Positions 1-6,087 of a stretch of 6,133 bases of DNA are shown here, in pieces. The DNA is from Planctomycetota bacterium. GTDB lineage: Bacteria > Planctomycetota > UBA11346. The notes beneath the pieces are model-generated. The model had not been told where the DNA came from, ran no database searches, and saw only the letters and a program-made list of their open reading frames with translations. Made by a program: the position numbers and the translations under genes. The stretch covers positions 1 to 6,133 of the forward strand of contig SLQH01000130.1 of the NCBI GenBank assembly GCA_007131555.1, read 5' to 3'. Position 1 is the stretch's first letter, and the number at the start of each line of letters is the position of its first letter.

Positions 1-263
1 AAGGGGGAGCTATGACCTCTGTATAAGGTTGCAAACTCCGACTTGACAACCCAGCCCATAGATGAGTAGTCACGCCGGGTTTAGGATCACAGGTTTGGGG
101 GCAGGTTCATGCACGTAAGTTGCTGTGCAGGTTTGTTGTCGTCGAAGATTGTTGTTATTGATGGGGTAGTCGTGTGTGTGGAAGCGTTGCGGCAGGCTGA
201 AGCCTGCCATCCGTGCCGGCTGAAGCCGGCGCTACCTTGGAAGCGCCTGCTAGCCCTCCTGTG
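1..263. other. Gene-free left flank
   Basis: No convincing gene is seen here. Bases 1-180 are visibly poorer in G+C than the rest of the window and have stops in most frames. A plus-strand reading frame opens at the ATG at 109, but it runs straight through the hairpin repeats and then antisense to the gene at 264-1061, so I do not accept it. The only structure I can support is the pair of hairpins at 191-230. There is a 7-base direct repeat (GCAGGTT at 101-107 and 127-133) and a weak 5-bp inverted repeat (TGCAC at 110-114, GTGCA at 125-129), both compatible with chance. The stretch lies downstream of the minus-strand operon, so it probably contains that operon's 3' end. Confidence 0.6.
191..230. 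repeat. Tandem pair of short palindromes (REP-like)
   Basis: Two perfect hairpins lie side by side. The first has arms GGCAGGCT (191-198) and AGCCTGCC (201-208) around a GA loop. The second has arms GCCGGCT (215-221) and AGCCGGC (224-230), also around GA. Both share the core GGCTGAAGCC (195-204 and 218-227). They begin 34 bases downstream of the stop codon of the minus-strand gene that ends at 264. They could help end transcription or protect the mRNA 3' end, but no T-run follows on the minus strand, so this is not a textbook intrinsic terminator. The repeated core and intergenic position fit a dispersed extragenic palindrome. Copies elsewhere in the genome cannot be seen from here. Confidence 0.7.
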
Positions 264-1061
264 TTACAACGGCGAGGGCGGCAGGTCGCCGCCGGTCTGG
301 GCCAGGTCCTGGTTCCAGCCGTGTTCGCTGCAGCGATCATCCAGCATCTCGGCCGGTATCATGTCGCAGTTGTCGGTCAGGCGCAGGTCGCGGCCGTCCT
401 GGCAGGCCGGGCGCAGGGCCGTGGTCGGACAGATCAGGGTGCAGCGGGCCTCGACCTGGCGGCAGGCGATGGCCACGGCATGCAGGCCGGCCCTGACGGC
501 GGCGTCGCCGTTGCGGGCGCAGGCCCAGGCCTGGATCGCGACATGGCGCAAGGTGCCGGTCTGGAGCCGGTCGATGAGCGTCCTGGCCTCATGGTCATCG
601 GCCAGCAGGGGCGCTGGGTCGCAGGCTGTCAGCAGGCTGGCGAGGCGCTGGTTGATGGCGCTGCGGGCGGCTTCGATGCGACGGGCCTCCATCAGCAGGC
701 GGGCCCGGGTCTCGGCGGCATCCAGCAGATGGCTGTGGAGATCGAAGCAGTCGTGCAGACGCCGGACCATGGTGGCGACGTGGCCGTTGTCCGGACAGCG
801 CAGGGTCGCCGCCCGCAACGAGGCCATGAGCCGGTCCTCGATCAGGGCCGAGGACCGGCGGTCGTGTTCGTCCAGGGCCAGGACCATGGTGAAGGCCAGA
901 ACCGAGGCGACCATGGCTGGAGGCAGGCCAGGGTGGCGGCAGAGGGCCTCAAAGGCCTCATTGCGACTGCGATACGAGCAGGCCTCAGCAGGCGCGGGGC
1001 CGCTGATCACCAGGGCCCCGGCCTGCCACGCTACGCTATGCTTGGCATCAAGGTCGATCAT
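264..1061 (-). CDS. Unrecognised cysteine-rich protein, last gene of carA-purE cluster
   Basis: I do not recognise the family of this 265-residue protein. It has no signal peptide and no clear membrane segment, so it is probably cytoplasmic. Residues 95-200 look mainly helical, rich in Ala, Leu, Arg and His. It contains 12 cysteines, six of them in the last 66 residues (C200, C207, C211, C220, C232, C244), which could bind a metal or form disulfides. The start ATG lies 21 bases after the purE stop, with a weak purine-rich stretch (GGACAGAG) ahead of it, which points to co-transcription with carA and purE. A Gly/Ala/Val-rich open frame on the opposite strand continues in one register through this gene and purE. 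That is the expected shadow of GC-ending codons and supports coding on the minus strand. The gene is probably real; the function is unknown. Confidence 0.7.
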   Translation of the reverse strand: MIDLDAKHSVAWQAGALVISGPAPAEACSYRSRNEAFEALCRHPGLPPAMVASVLAFTMVLALDEHDRRSSALIEDRLMASLRAATLRCPDNGHVATMVRRLHDCFDLHSHLLDAAETRARLLMEARRIEAARSAINQRLASLLTACDPAPLLADDHEARTLIDRLQTGTLRHVAIQAWACARNGDAAVRAGLHAVAIACRQVEARCTLICPTTALRPACQDGRDLRLTDNCDMIPAEMLDDRCSEHGWNQDLAQTGGDLPPSPL

Positions 1062-1082
1062 GATGCTCTGTCCAGGCCCCGA

Positions 1083-1589
1083 TCAGCCCTGATCGGCGTC
1101 TTCTTCTTGCAGGGCCTGGTCCTTGGCGATGACTGCGGCGGTCTGGCGGGCCCGGTATTCGCTGACCTTCTGGGCCACGGTCGGGTTGATGAGGGCGATG
1201 ATCTGGGCGGCCAGGACGGCGGCATTGGTGGCGCCCCAGGAACCGACGCTGACGGTGGCCACGGGCATGCCGGGGGGCATGTTGCAGGTGCTGTACAGGG
1301 CGTCGACGCCGCCCAGGGCTCCGGCGGCCAGGGGGATGCCGATCACCGGCTTGCCGCTGGCGGCGGCCACGGCTCCGGCCAGATGGGCGGCCCCGCCGGC
1401 GGCGCAGATGAACACCTTGGCGCCGTTGGCCTCGCCCTCGCTGACGATGGTGCGGACATGCTCAGGGCAGCGATGGGCGCTGCCGAAATGCATGTTGGCG
1501 CTGACGCCCAGTTCGCGCAGCAGGGTCAGGCAGGGCTCGACCACCGGCCGGTCGTTAGGGGAACCCATGAGAATGATGACGTCGCTCAT
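1083..1589 (-). CDS. purE: N5-carboxyaminoimidazole ribonucleotide mutase PurE (class I)
   Basis: PurE converts N5-carboxyaminoimidazole ribonucleotide to 4-carboxy-5-aminoimidazole ribonucleotide in cytoplasmic purine synthesis. The 168-residue length fits the family. Visible hallmarks are the N-terminal MGSPND phosphate/substrate loop (S10, D13), SAHR with the catalytic histidine H39, AGGAAHL near residues 64-70, GGVDALYS near 93-100, and a MPPGMPVATVSVG segment followed by NAAVLAAQI. These match class I, which normally works with PurK; purK is not in the window. An in-frame ATG at 1658 would add 23 residues but lies inside the carA end. The start at 1589 gives the normal N-terminus and has an AGGAG site (plus-strand bases 1598-1602) eight bases ahead. 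It follows carA by 34 bases. One oddity is HLAG where most class I enzymes have HLPG. PurE normally forms an octamer (family knowledge). Confidence 0.95.
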   Translation of the reverse strand: MSDVIILMGSPNDRPVVEPCLTLLRELGVSANMHFGSAHRCPEHVRTIVSEGEANGAKVFICAAGGAAHLAGAVAAASGKPVIGIPLAAGALGGVDALYSTCNMPPGMPVATVSVGSWGATNAAVLAAQIIALINPTVAQKVSEYRARQTAAVIAKDQALQEEDADQG

Positions 1590-1597
1590 CGGCGATG

Positions 1598-1602
1598 CTC
1601 CT
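1598..1602 (-). promoter_or_regulatory. Ribosome binding site of purE
   Basis: AGGAG on the minus strand lies eight bases ahead of the ATG at 1589. It decides the start: the upstream in-frame ATG at 1658 has no comparable site and would overlap the end of carA. Confidence 0.75.
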
Positions 1603-1623
1603 GGTAAGGGGTGAAGCGCTGGT

Positions 1624-2787
1624 TTACGATGCTGCCGCCCGGCGGGCGGCGATGGCATCGGTGAAGCGCTGGAAAAGATAGATTGAATCCGACGGCCCTG
1701 GGCAGGCCTCGGGATGGTATTGGATGCCGAAGACCGGCAGACGGGTATGGGAGAACCCGGCGCAGGTCTGGTCGTTGAGGTTGACGTGGGTCATCTCGAC
1801 CTCGGCCGGCAGCGAGTCGATGGCGATGGCGAAACCGTGGTTGAGGCTGGAGATCTCGATGCGGCCGGTCTGGAGGTTCTTGATCGGATGGTTGACCCCA
1901 TGATGGCCGAAGGCCAGCTTGTAGCTGGTGGCCCCCAGGGCCAGGGCCAGCAGCTGGTGACCCAGGCAGATGCCGAACATCGGCAGGCCCTGGGGCAGCA
2001 GGTCCCGCAGGGTGGCGATGGCCACGGTGACCGCCGCCGGATCGCCTGGGCCATTGGAGATGAACACCCCATCGGGAGCCAGGGCCAGGATATCGGCAGC
2101 ACTGGTGGCTCCGTTGACCACGCTCAGGCGCAGGCCGCAGGAGCGCAGCAGGCGCAGGATGTTGCGTTTGACGCCCAGATCGATGACCACCACATGCGGA
2201 CGCTGGGCGTCGTCATCGTTGGCTAGCGGGGTCCAGTGCGGTAGGCCGCCGAAGCGGGTCGGATCGACGGCTTCGTCCCAGGCGTAGGAATCGCTGGTCG
2301 AGACGCCGGTGGCCAGGTCCTGGCCCGACATGTCGGGTACCGCCTTGGCCATGGCGATCAGCTCCTCATCGCTGCGATCCTCGCTGGAGAGGACCGCCGG
2401 CATGGCCCCACTGACCCGCAGGCGCTTGGTGATGGCCCGGGTGTCGACCTCTTCAATGCCGATCACCCCCTGGCGGGCCAGGAAGTCCGGCAGGCTCTCG
2501 TTGGCACGGAAGTTCGACGGCCGCCGGCAGCAGCGCCGCATGACGAAGCCGGCGGCATGGGCCTGGGTGCTCTCCATGTCATGGACATTGATGCCGTAGT
2601 TGCCGATTTCCGGGTAGGTCATGGTGATGATCTGGCCCCGGTAGCTGGGGTCGGTCAAGACCTCCTGGTAGCCGGTCATGCCGGTGTTGAACACCGCCTC
2701 GCCACTACAGGTGCCACGGGCCCCGACGGCCCGGCCTCGGAAGATGGTGCCATCGTTCAATACCAGACGGGCCAGGGCTTCGGTCAT
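1624..2787 (-). CDS. carA: Carbamoyl-phosphate synthase small subunit (glutamine amidotransferase)
   Basis: CarA hydrolyses glutamine and channels ammonia to CarB for carbamoyl phosphate, the precursor of pyrimidines and arginine. The 387-residue length is normal. The N-terminal small-subunit domain (about 1-150) shows EAVFNTGMTGYQEVLTDPSY, PEIGNYGIN and GVIGIEEVDTRAITKRLR. The class I amidotransferase domain (about 197-380) has ISNGPGDP (243-250), GICLGHQ with nucleophile C274, NHGF (N316, H317) and HPEA with H358 and E360 completing the triad. The start at 2787 gives the usual N-terminus directly after a strong ribosome binding site; ATGs at 2865 and 2814 lie upstream of that site and are rejected. 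Leucine at 315 replaces the glutamine common before NHGF. It is the first gene of the minus-strand operon and is divergent from ovoA. carB is not in the window, so it is encoded elsewhere. Confidence 0.97.
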   Translation of the reverse strand: MTEALARLVLNDGTIFRGRAVGARGTCSGEAVFNTGMTGYQEVLTDPSYRGQIITMTYPEIGNYGINVHDMESTQAHAAGFVMRRCCRRPSNFRANESLPDFLARQGVIGIEEVDTRAITKRLRVSGAMPAVLSSEDRSDEELIAMAKAVPDMSGQDLATGVSTSDSYAWDEAVDPTRFGGLPHWTPLANDDDAQRPHVVVIDLGVKRNILRLLRSCGLRLSVVNGATSAADILALAPDGVFISNGPGDPAAVTVAIATLRDLLPQGLPMFGICLGHQLLALALGATSYKLAFGHHGVNHPIKNLQTGRIEISSLNHGFAIAIDSLPAEVEMTHVNLNDQTCAGFSHTRLPVFGIQYHPEACPGPSDSIYLFQRFTDAIAARRAAAS

Positions 2788-2790
2788 CAG

Positions 2791-2797
2791 TCCTCCC
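2791..2797 (-). promoter_or_regulatory. Ribosome binding site of carA
   Basis: GGGAGGA on the minus strand is a near-ideal Shine-Dalgarno match, three bases before the ATG at 2787 (four from the GGAGG core). It fixes this start over the upstream in-frame ATGs at 2814 and 2865. Confidence 0.8.
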
Positions 2798-2870
2798 TTC
2801 AAATCGGGTGGCATGGTAGGAAGACCGGCGTCCGGGCAAGCGTCATCTCGCCATCCTGGCGGCATCAGCT

Positions 2871-2890
2871 ATCCGGGGCTTGCCCCGGAT
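2871..2890. repeat. Perfect 9-bp-arm palindrome upstream of ovoA
   Basis: Arms ATCCGGGGC (2871-2879) and GCCCCGGAT (2882-2890) flank a TT centre. It starts 44 bases before the proposed ovoA ATG and 84 bases upstream of the carA ATG. It could be an operator for a dimeric regulator, a hairpin in the ovoA leader, or a dispersed intergenic palindrome of the CCGGGGCTTGCCCCGG kind seen between genes in several GC-rich bacteria. No T-run follows in either direction, so a terminator is unlikely. The choice between these roles cannot be made from one copy. Confidence 0.7.
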
Positions 2891-2914
2891 CCACCCGGCG
2901 ATGAACTGACGCAC

Positions 2915-5026
2915 ATGCACATCGCCGCGACCATCAATCTCCATGAACCTGATGCTGATGCCCTGCGAGCGACCATCGCCGCCACCTTTGCCAGCGTGTG
3001 GGAGCACGATGAAGGCCTGTTTGCGGTGCTGGCCGATGAGCGCGCCTTCACCCGGCGGGCTGACCCTCTGCGCCATCCCCTGATCTTCTATCTCGGCCAC
3101 ACCGCCTGCTTCTATATCAACAAACTGATGATGGCTGGGCTGATCCAGGAGCGGGTCGAGCCCCGTTGTGAGGCCTTGTTCGCCATCGGGGTCGATGAGA
3201 TGAGTTGGGACGACCTCGACGAGCGGCATTACGATTGGCCGCCGGTGGCCGAGGTCTGGGCCTATCGGGCCCGGGTGCGGACGGTGGTCGAACGCCTGAT
3301 CGCCACCCTGCCCCTGCAGCCGCCGATCACCTGGGACGATCCCTGGTGGGCGCTGCTCATGGGTATCGAGCATGCCCGCATCCACCTGGAGACCTCATCG
3401 GTCCTGATCCGGCAACTGCCCCTGGACCTGCTGCGGCCCAGCCCGGCCTGGCCGCTGTGTCCGCAGGACGCGCCGCCGCCGGTCAATGAGCTGGTGGCGA
3501 TTCCGGCCAGCGTGGTGGAACTGGGCAAGCCGCGCGATCACCGTTTCTACGGTTGGGACAATGAGTACGGCCATCAGGTCAGCCAGGTGCCGGCCTTCGC
3601 TGCGGCCCGCCTGCTGGTCAGCAACCACGAGTACCGGGGTTTTGTCGAGGATGGCGGCTATCAGGAGCAGCGCTGGTGGAGCGAAGAGGGCTGGGCCTGG
3701 TGCTCCTGGAAGCAGCCGCGCCATCCCCTGTTCTGGCGCCCAGATGGCGCCACCTGGCGGCTGCGCTGCCTGGCCCAGGAGATCCCCATGCCCTGGAGCT
3801 GGCCGGTCGAGGTCAACTGCCACGAAGCCACAGCCTTCTGTGCCTGGCTGGCCCAGCGCACCGGGCGCTCATTGCGTCTGCCCAGCGAGGAGGAATGGCT
3901 GCGCCTGCGCGACCACTGCCTGGGTCCGGCTGATCAGGACTGCTGGCCGGCAGAGCCAGGCAACATCGCCCTGCGCCACTGGGCCTCGTCCTGTCCGGTG
4001 GGCCGCTTCGTCCACGGCCCGCTGAGCGATGTCATCGGCAATGTCTGGCAGTGGACCAGCAGCCCCATCCAGCCCTTGCCCGGCTTCAGGGTCCACCCTT
4101 GGTACGATGACTTTTCGGTCCCCACCTTTGATGACCGCCACAATCTGATCTGCGGCGGCAGTTGGATCTCGACCGGCAACGAGGCCACCCGCCATGCCCG
4201 CTACGCCTTCCGGCGCCATTTCTTCCAGCATGCCGGCCTGCGCTACATCGAGGCCGCCGCCCCTCTACCACCGATCAACGGCGCCCTGATCGACGATGCC
4301 CAGGTGGCGGCGGCGGCCCTGGATGACTGGGGCCACCAGGAGCCGGGTCGGGCCGACGACTTCCCGGCCCGACTGGCGGCCCTGGCCGTCGCCCAGGCCC
4401 CGGCTCATGACCGCATCCTGCATATGGGCGGCGGGGGCGGGGGGCGGCTGGCCTTCCTTCTGGCCCGGCATTTCGGGGCCGTTGTGGCCCTGGAGCGCTC
4501 AGCCCGCTTCCTGATGACCGGCGACCGCCTGGCCAGCCAGGGCCGGGTGCGCCTGCTGGCCGCCGACGAGGGGGCCCTGGGCCGCTTTGTCGAGATCGCC
4601 CTTGAGGATGCCGACCGGGCCGTGGCCGACCGCATCGCCTTCCTCCAGGCCGACCCGGCCAATCTTGATGACCGCCATGGCCGCTTTCCGGCCGTGATCG
4701 TCACCGACACCCTCGATCAGCTCGCCGATCCCCGCCGGGCCCTCGACCGCCTGATCGAGCGCCTGCTGCCCGGTGGCCTGCTGATCATTGCCTGCCCCTG
4801 GCAATGGCAGGACGACCTCACCCCGGCTCCGGCCCGCCTGGGTGGCAGTCACGACGCCACCGGCGAACGGCTCAGCGCCCATCAGGCCCTGCATGACCAC
4901 CTGGCCGGCCGTTGCGAGCTGATCGAGCCCCCGCAGGACTGCCGCCGCCTGCGCTACCGCAACCAGCGCTGCCATCTGCTGGTGGACGAGCAGATCAGCC
5001 TGTGGCGGCGGGTGGACGAAACGTAA
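2915..5026 (+). CDS. ovoA: OvoA: 5-histidylcysteine sulfoxide synthase with C-terminal methyltransferase (ovothiol synthesis)
   Basis: OvoA uses iron(II) and oxygen to join cysteine to carbon 5 of histidine as a sulfoxide. After the OvoB lyase step, its C-terminal SAM domain methylates the imidazole to give ovothiol A, a thiol antioxidant. This 703-residue protein has the family's usual length and order. Residues 1-175 are the DinB-like iron domain, with H62 in FYLGHT and H153/H157 in an HX3HXE motif followed by TSSVLIRQLPL. Residues 190-450 are the FGE-sulfatase-like domain (NVWQWTSSP; GGSWISTGNEATRHARY; FRRHFFQHAGLRY). Residues 495-700 are the methyltransferase. Motif I there reads HMGGGGGGR (503-511), lacking the usual acidic residue, while E527 and D580 are kept. 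The ATG at 2915 aligns with the family N-terminus but has no clear ribosome binding site. Longer frames back to 2678 run antisense to carA and are rejected. No ovoB is in the window. Confidence 0.95.
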   Translation: MHIAATINLHEPDADALRATIAATFASVWEHDEGLFAVLADERAFTRRADPLRHPLIFYLGHTACFYINKLMMAGLIQERVEPRCEALFAIGVDEMSWDDLDERHYDWPPVAEVWAYRARVRTVVERLIATLPLQPPITWDDPWWALLMGIEHARIHLETSSVLIRQLPLDLLRPSPAWPLCPQDAPPPVNELVAIPASVVELGKPRDHRFYGWDNEYGHQVSQVPAFAAARLLVSNHEYRGFVEDGGYQEQRWWSEEGWAWCSWKQPRHPLFWRPDGATWRLRCLAQEIPMPWSWPVEVNCHEATAFCAWLAQRTGRSLRLPSEEEWLRLRDHCLGPADQDCWPAEPGNIALRHWASSCPVGRFVHGPLSDVIGNVWQWTSSPIQPLPGFRVHPWYDDFSVPTFDDRHNLICGGSWISTGNEATRHARYAFRRHFFQHAGLRYIEAAAPLPPINGALIDDAQVAAAALDDWGHQEPGRADDFPARLAALAVAQAPAHDRILHMGGGGGGRLAFLLARHFGAVVALERSARFLMTGDRLASQGRVRLLAADEGALGRFVEIALEDADRAVADRIAFLQADPANLDDRHGRFPAVIVTDTLDQLADPRRALDRLIERLLPGGLLIIACPWQWQDDLTPAPARLGGSHDATGERLSAHQALHDHLAGRCELIEPPQDCRRLRYRNQRCHLLVDEQISLWRRVDET

Positions 5027-5142
5027 AAGAAGACGGATAAACCTTGCAACGGATCGCTTGTGTAACGGTATACATATTGTGCGTCATCGCTGCCAGTCAG
5101 TGATCTGTGCGCTGCCATATTGTGCCCCCAGGAGGATCTTTC
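5027..5142 (+). promoter_or_regulatory. Upstream region of the secreted-protein gene, with direct repeat and possible promoter
   Basis: This 116-base spacer is richer in A+T than the flanking genes. CATATTGTGC occurs twice (5073-5082 and 5116-5125), 43 bases start to start, about four helical turns, so the two copies would face the same side of the DNA. A weak sigma70-like pair is possible: TTGCAA (5044-5049) and TATACA (5069-5074), but its 19-base spacer is long. CGCTGCC also recurs (5088-5094 and 5110-5116). No terminator hairpin for ovoA is seen. The repeat positions suggest an operator pair around the transcription start; this is an inference. Confidence 0.4.
5130..5135 (+). promoter_or_regulatory. 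Ribosome binding site of the secreted-protein gene
   Basis: A perfect AGGAGG lies seven bases before the ATG at 5143. It decides the start: an in-frame ATG at 5107 would put this site inside the coding region and would place twelve residues ahead of the signal peptide. Confidence 0.85.
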
Positions 5143-6087
5143 ATGCGTCTGTCACGCTTCATCATCATCAGTCATCTCTGCTGTCTGTTGGGATCTGCCT
5201 TTGCACAGGAGACAGTGGTCAATGCCAGCATCTTCACCGTGATCAATGACGAATGGAGTCCAGACAGTCCACAGCTGCAGCCGGTACGCATGGTCGGGGC
5301 CCGTAATGGTCAGGCTTCCGGTCAGGTGGTGCTGCTGCATCCGCAGGAAGGGGCAGAGGTGCGAGTCGCCCCTGGGCCGCTACAAGGGCCTGATGGCCAG
5401 CGGATTCCGGCAGATGCCATCCAGGTCCGATATGGCAGTCAGACTGAACCGCATGTGTTGCCGGAGGACATGATCGACGACCTGCGTCAACGCCATAATC
5501 TTCATGATCCTCAGGAACATGAGATTCGCCGCAGTCGCAATGATTACCGTATTCTGGCCGATACTCCGCCATTGGGCTTCAGTCGTCTGCCGGTCTGGTT
5601 GACCGTGCATGTGCCGGCAGACGCCCGCGAGGGGACCTATACCGGCACCGTAGGGATCAGTGCCGGCAGTCAGCACCAGGTCGAGGTCCGCCTGGAGGTC
5701 GGTGGCTATCAGTTGCCGGCATCCCGCGATTATGTGTCCCATGTCAATCTGATCTATTCGCCGTGCAGTGTCGCCCTGCGCTATGGGGTGTCGCCCTGGT
5801 CCGATCAGCATCTGGCCCTGATGCGGCGTAGTCTGCACTGGTACGCCGCGGTCGGTCAGGATGTGTTCTATGTCCCCTATACCACCGGCACTCATTTCGG
5901 AACCCGTTCCCCCCTGGTGCGCTTCGTTCGCCGTGGCGATGCCCTTGAGCCGGATTTCAGGGCCTTTGAGCGTTTTGCCGCCCAATGGCAGGAGCAGGTC
6001 GGCACTCCCCGGTTTGTGATCCTCTATCTGTGGGACATCGGTTTCGGTCGAGATGCGTTGAACATAGCCGGCATTCGCCGGCGATAG
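5143..6087 (+). CDS. Secreted GH123/DUF4091-like protein, apparently truncated
   Basis: The frame encodes 314 residues. The N-terminus is a clear Sec signal peptide: basic MRLSR, a hydrophobic core, then cleavage after AFA (A21), leaving QETVVNAS. The mature part resembles bacterial GH123/DUF4091-type proteins. It has a beta-rich N-terminal domain ending in PVWLTVHVPADAREGTYTGTV (about 149-169), then the start of a barrel-like domain with SPWSDQHLALMRRSL, YVPYTTGTHFG and PRFVILYLWD. Relatives in this group are usually much longer (family knowledge), and here the resemblance stops near R303, base 6051. Eleven unrelated residues follow before a TAG. The other two frames do not resume the family. 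I infer interruption by an insertion or rearrangement, with loss of the catalytic part; assembly error is possible. The likely role of the intact form is exported glycan hydrolysis. The substrate is unknown, and the family call comes from memory of motifs. Confidence 0.7.
   Translation: MRLSRFIIISHLCCLLGSAFAQETVVNASIFTVINDEWSPDSPQLQPVRMVGARNGQASGQVVLLHPQEGAEVRVAPGPLQGPDGQRIPADAIQVRYGSQTEPHVLPEDMIDDLRQRHNLHDPQEHEIRRSRNDYRILADTPPLGFSRLPVWLTVHVPADAREGTYTGTVGISAGSQHQVEVRLEVGGYQLPASRDYVSHVNLIYSPCSVALRYGVSPWSDQHLALMRRSLHWYAAVGQDVFYVPYTTGTHFGTRSPLVRFVRRGDALEPDFRAFERFAAQWQEQVGTPRFVILYLWDIGFGRDALNIAGIRRR

Larger units (their letters stand above)
2788..2914. promoter_or_regulatory. Divergent intergenic region between carA and ovoA
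   Basis: These 127 bases must carry the promoters of the carA operon (leftward) and ovoA (rightward), unless the promoters lie inside the genes. I see no strong -35/-10 pair in either direction; on the minus strand TTGCCC and TACCAT, 15 bases apart, are only a weak candidate. The outstanding element is the perfect palindrome at 2871-2890, which sits closer to ovoA. A three-codon reading frame, ATG AAC TGA (2901-2909), lies just before the proposed ovoA start. I see no PyrR-type attenuator or riboswitch. Confidence 0.5.

Noticed and set aside
43..70. TTGACA at 43-48 as a promoter -35 box
   Set aside because: No acceptable -10 box lies 16-18 bases downstream, and no gene follows on the plus strand.
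191..230. CRISPR array or intrinsic terminator
   Set aside because: There are only two units with different arms and a 6-base gap, so it is not a CRISPR array. No T-run follows either hairpin on the minus strand, so it is not a canonical terminator.
109..1092. Plus-strand open frame of 327 codons starting at the ATG at 109
   Set aside because: It crosses the hairpin repeats, then runs antisense to the minus-strand gene with an Arg/Ser/Ala-rich low-complexity composition.
213..1607. Plus-strand open frame of 464 codons
   Set aside because: It is antisense in one register to both the 264-1061 gene and purE, very rich in Gly/Ala/Asp/Val, and without family features: the expected shadow of GC-ending codons on the minus strand.
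2678..2914. N-terminal extension of OvoA by 79 residues
   Set aside because: The extension lies antisense to the carA start and its control region and does not resemble OvoA. The family-like sequence begins just after the ATG at 2915.
3395..3823. Minus-strand frames inside ovoA, including 3869-4231 and 4499-4975
   Set aside because: All are antisense to a full-length, motif-complete OvoA and show only biased composition.
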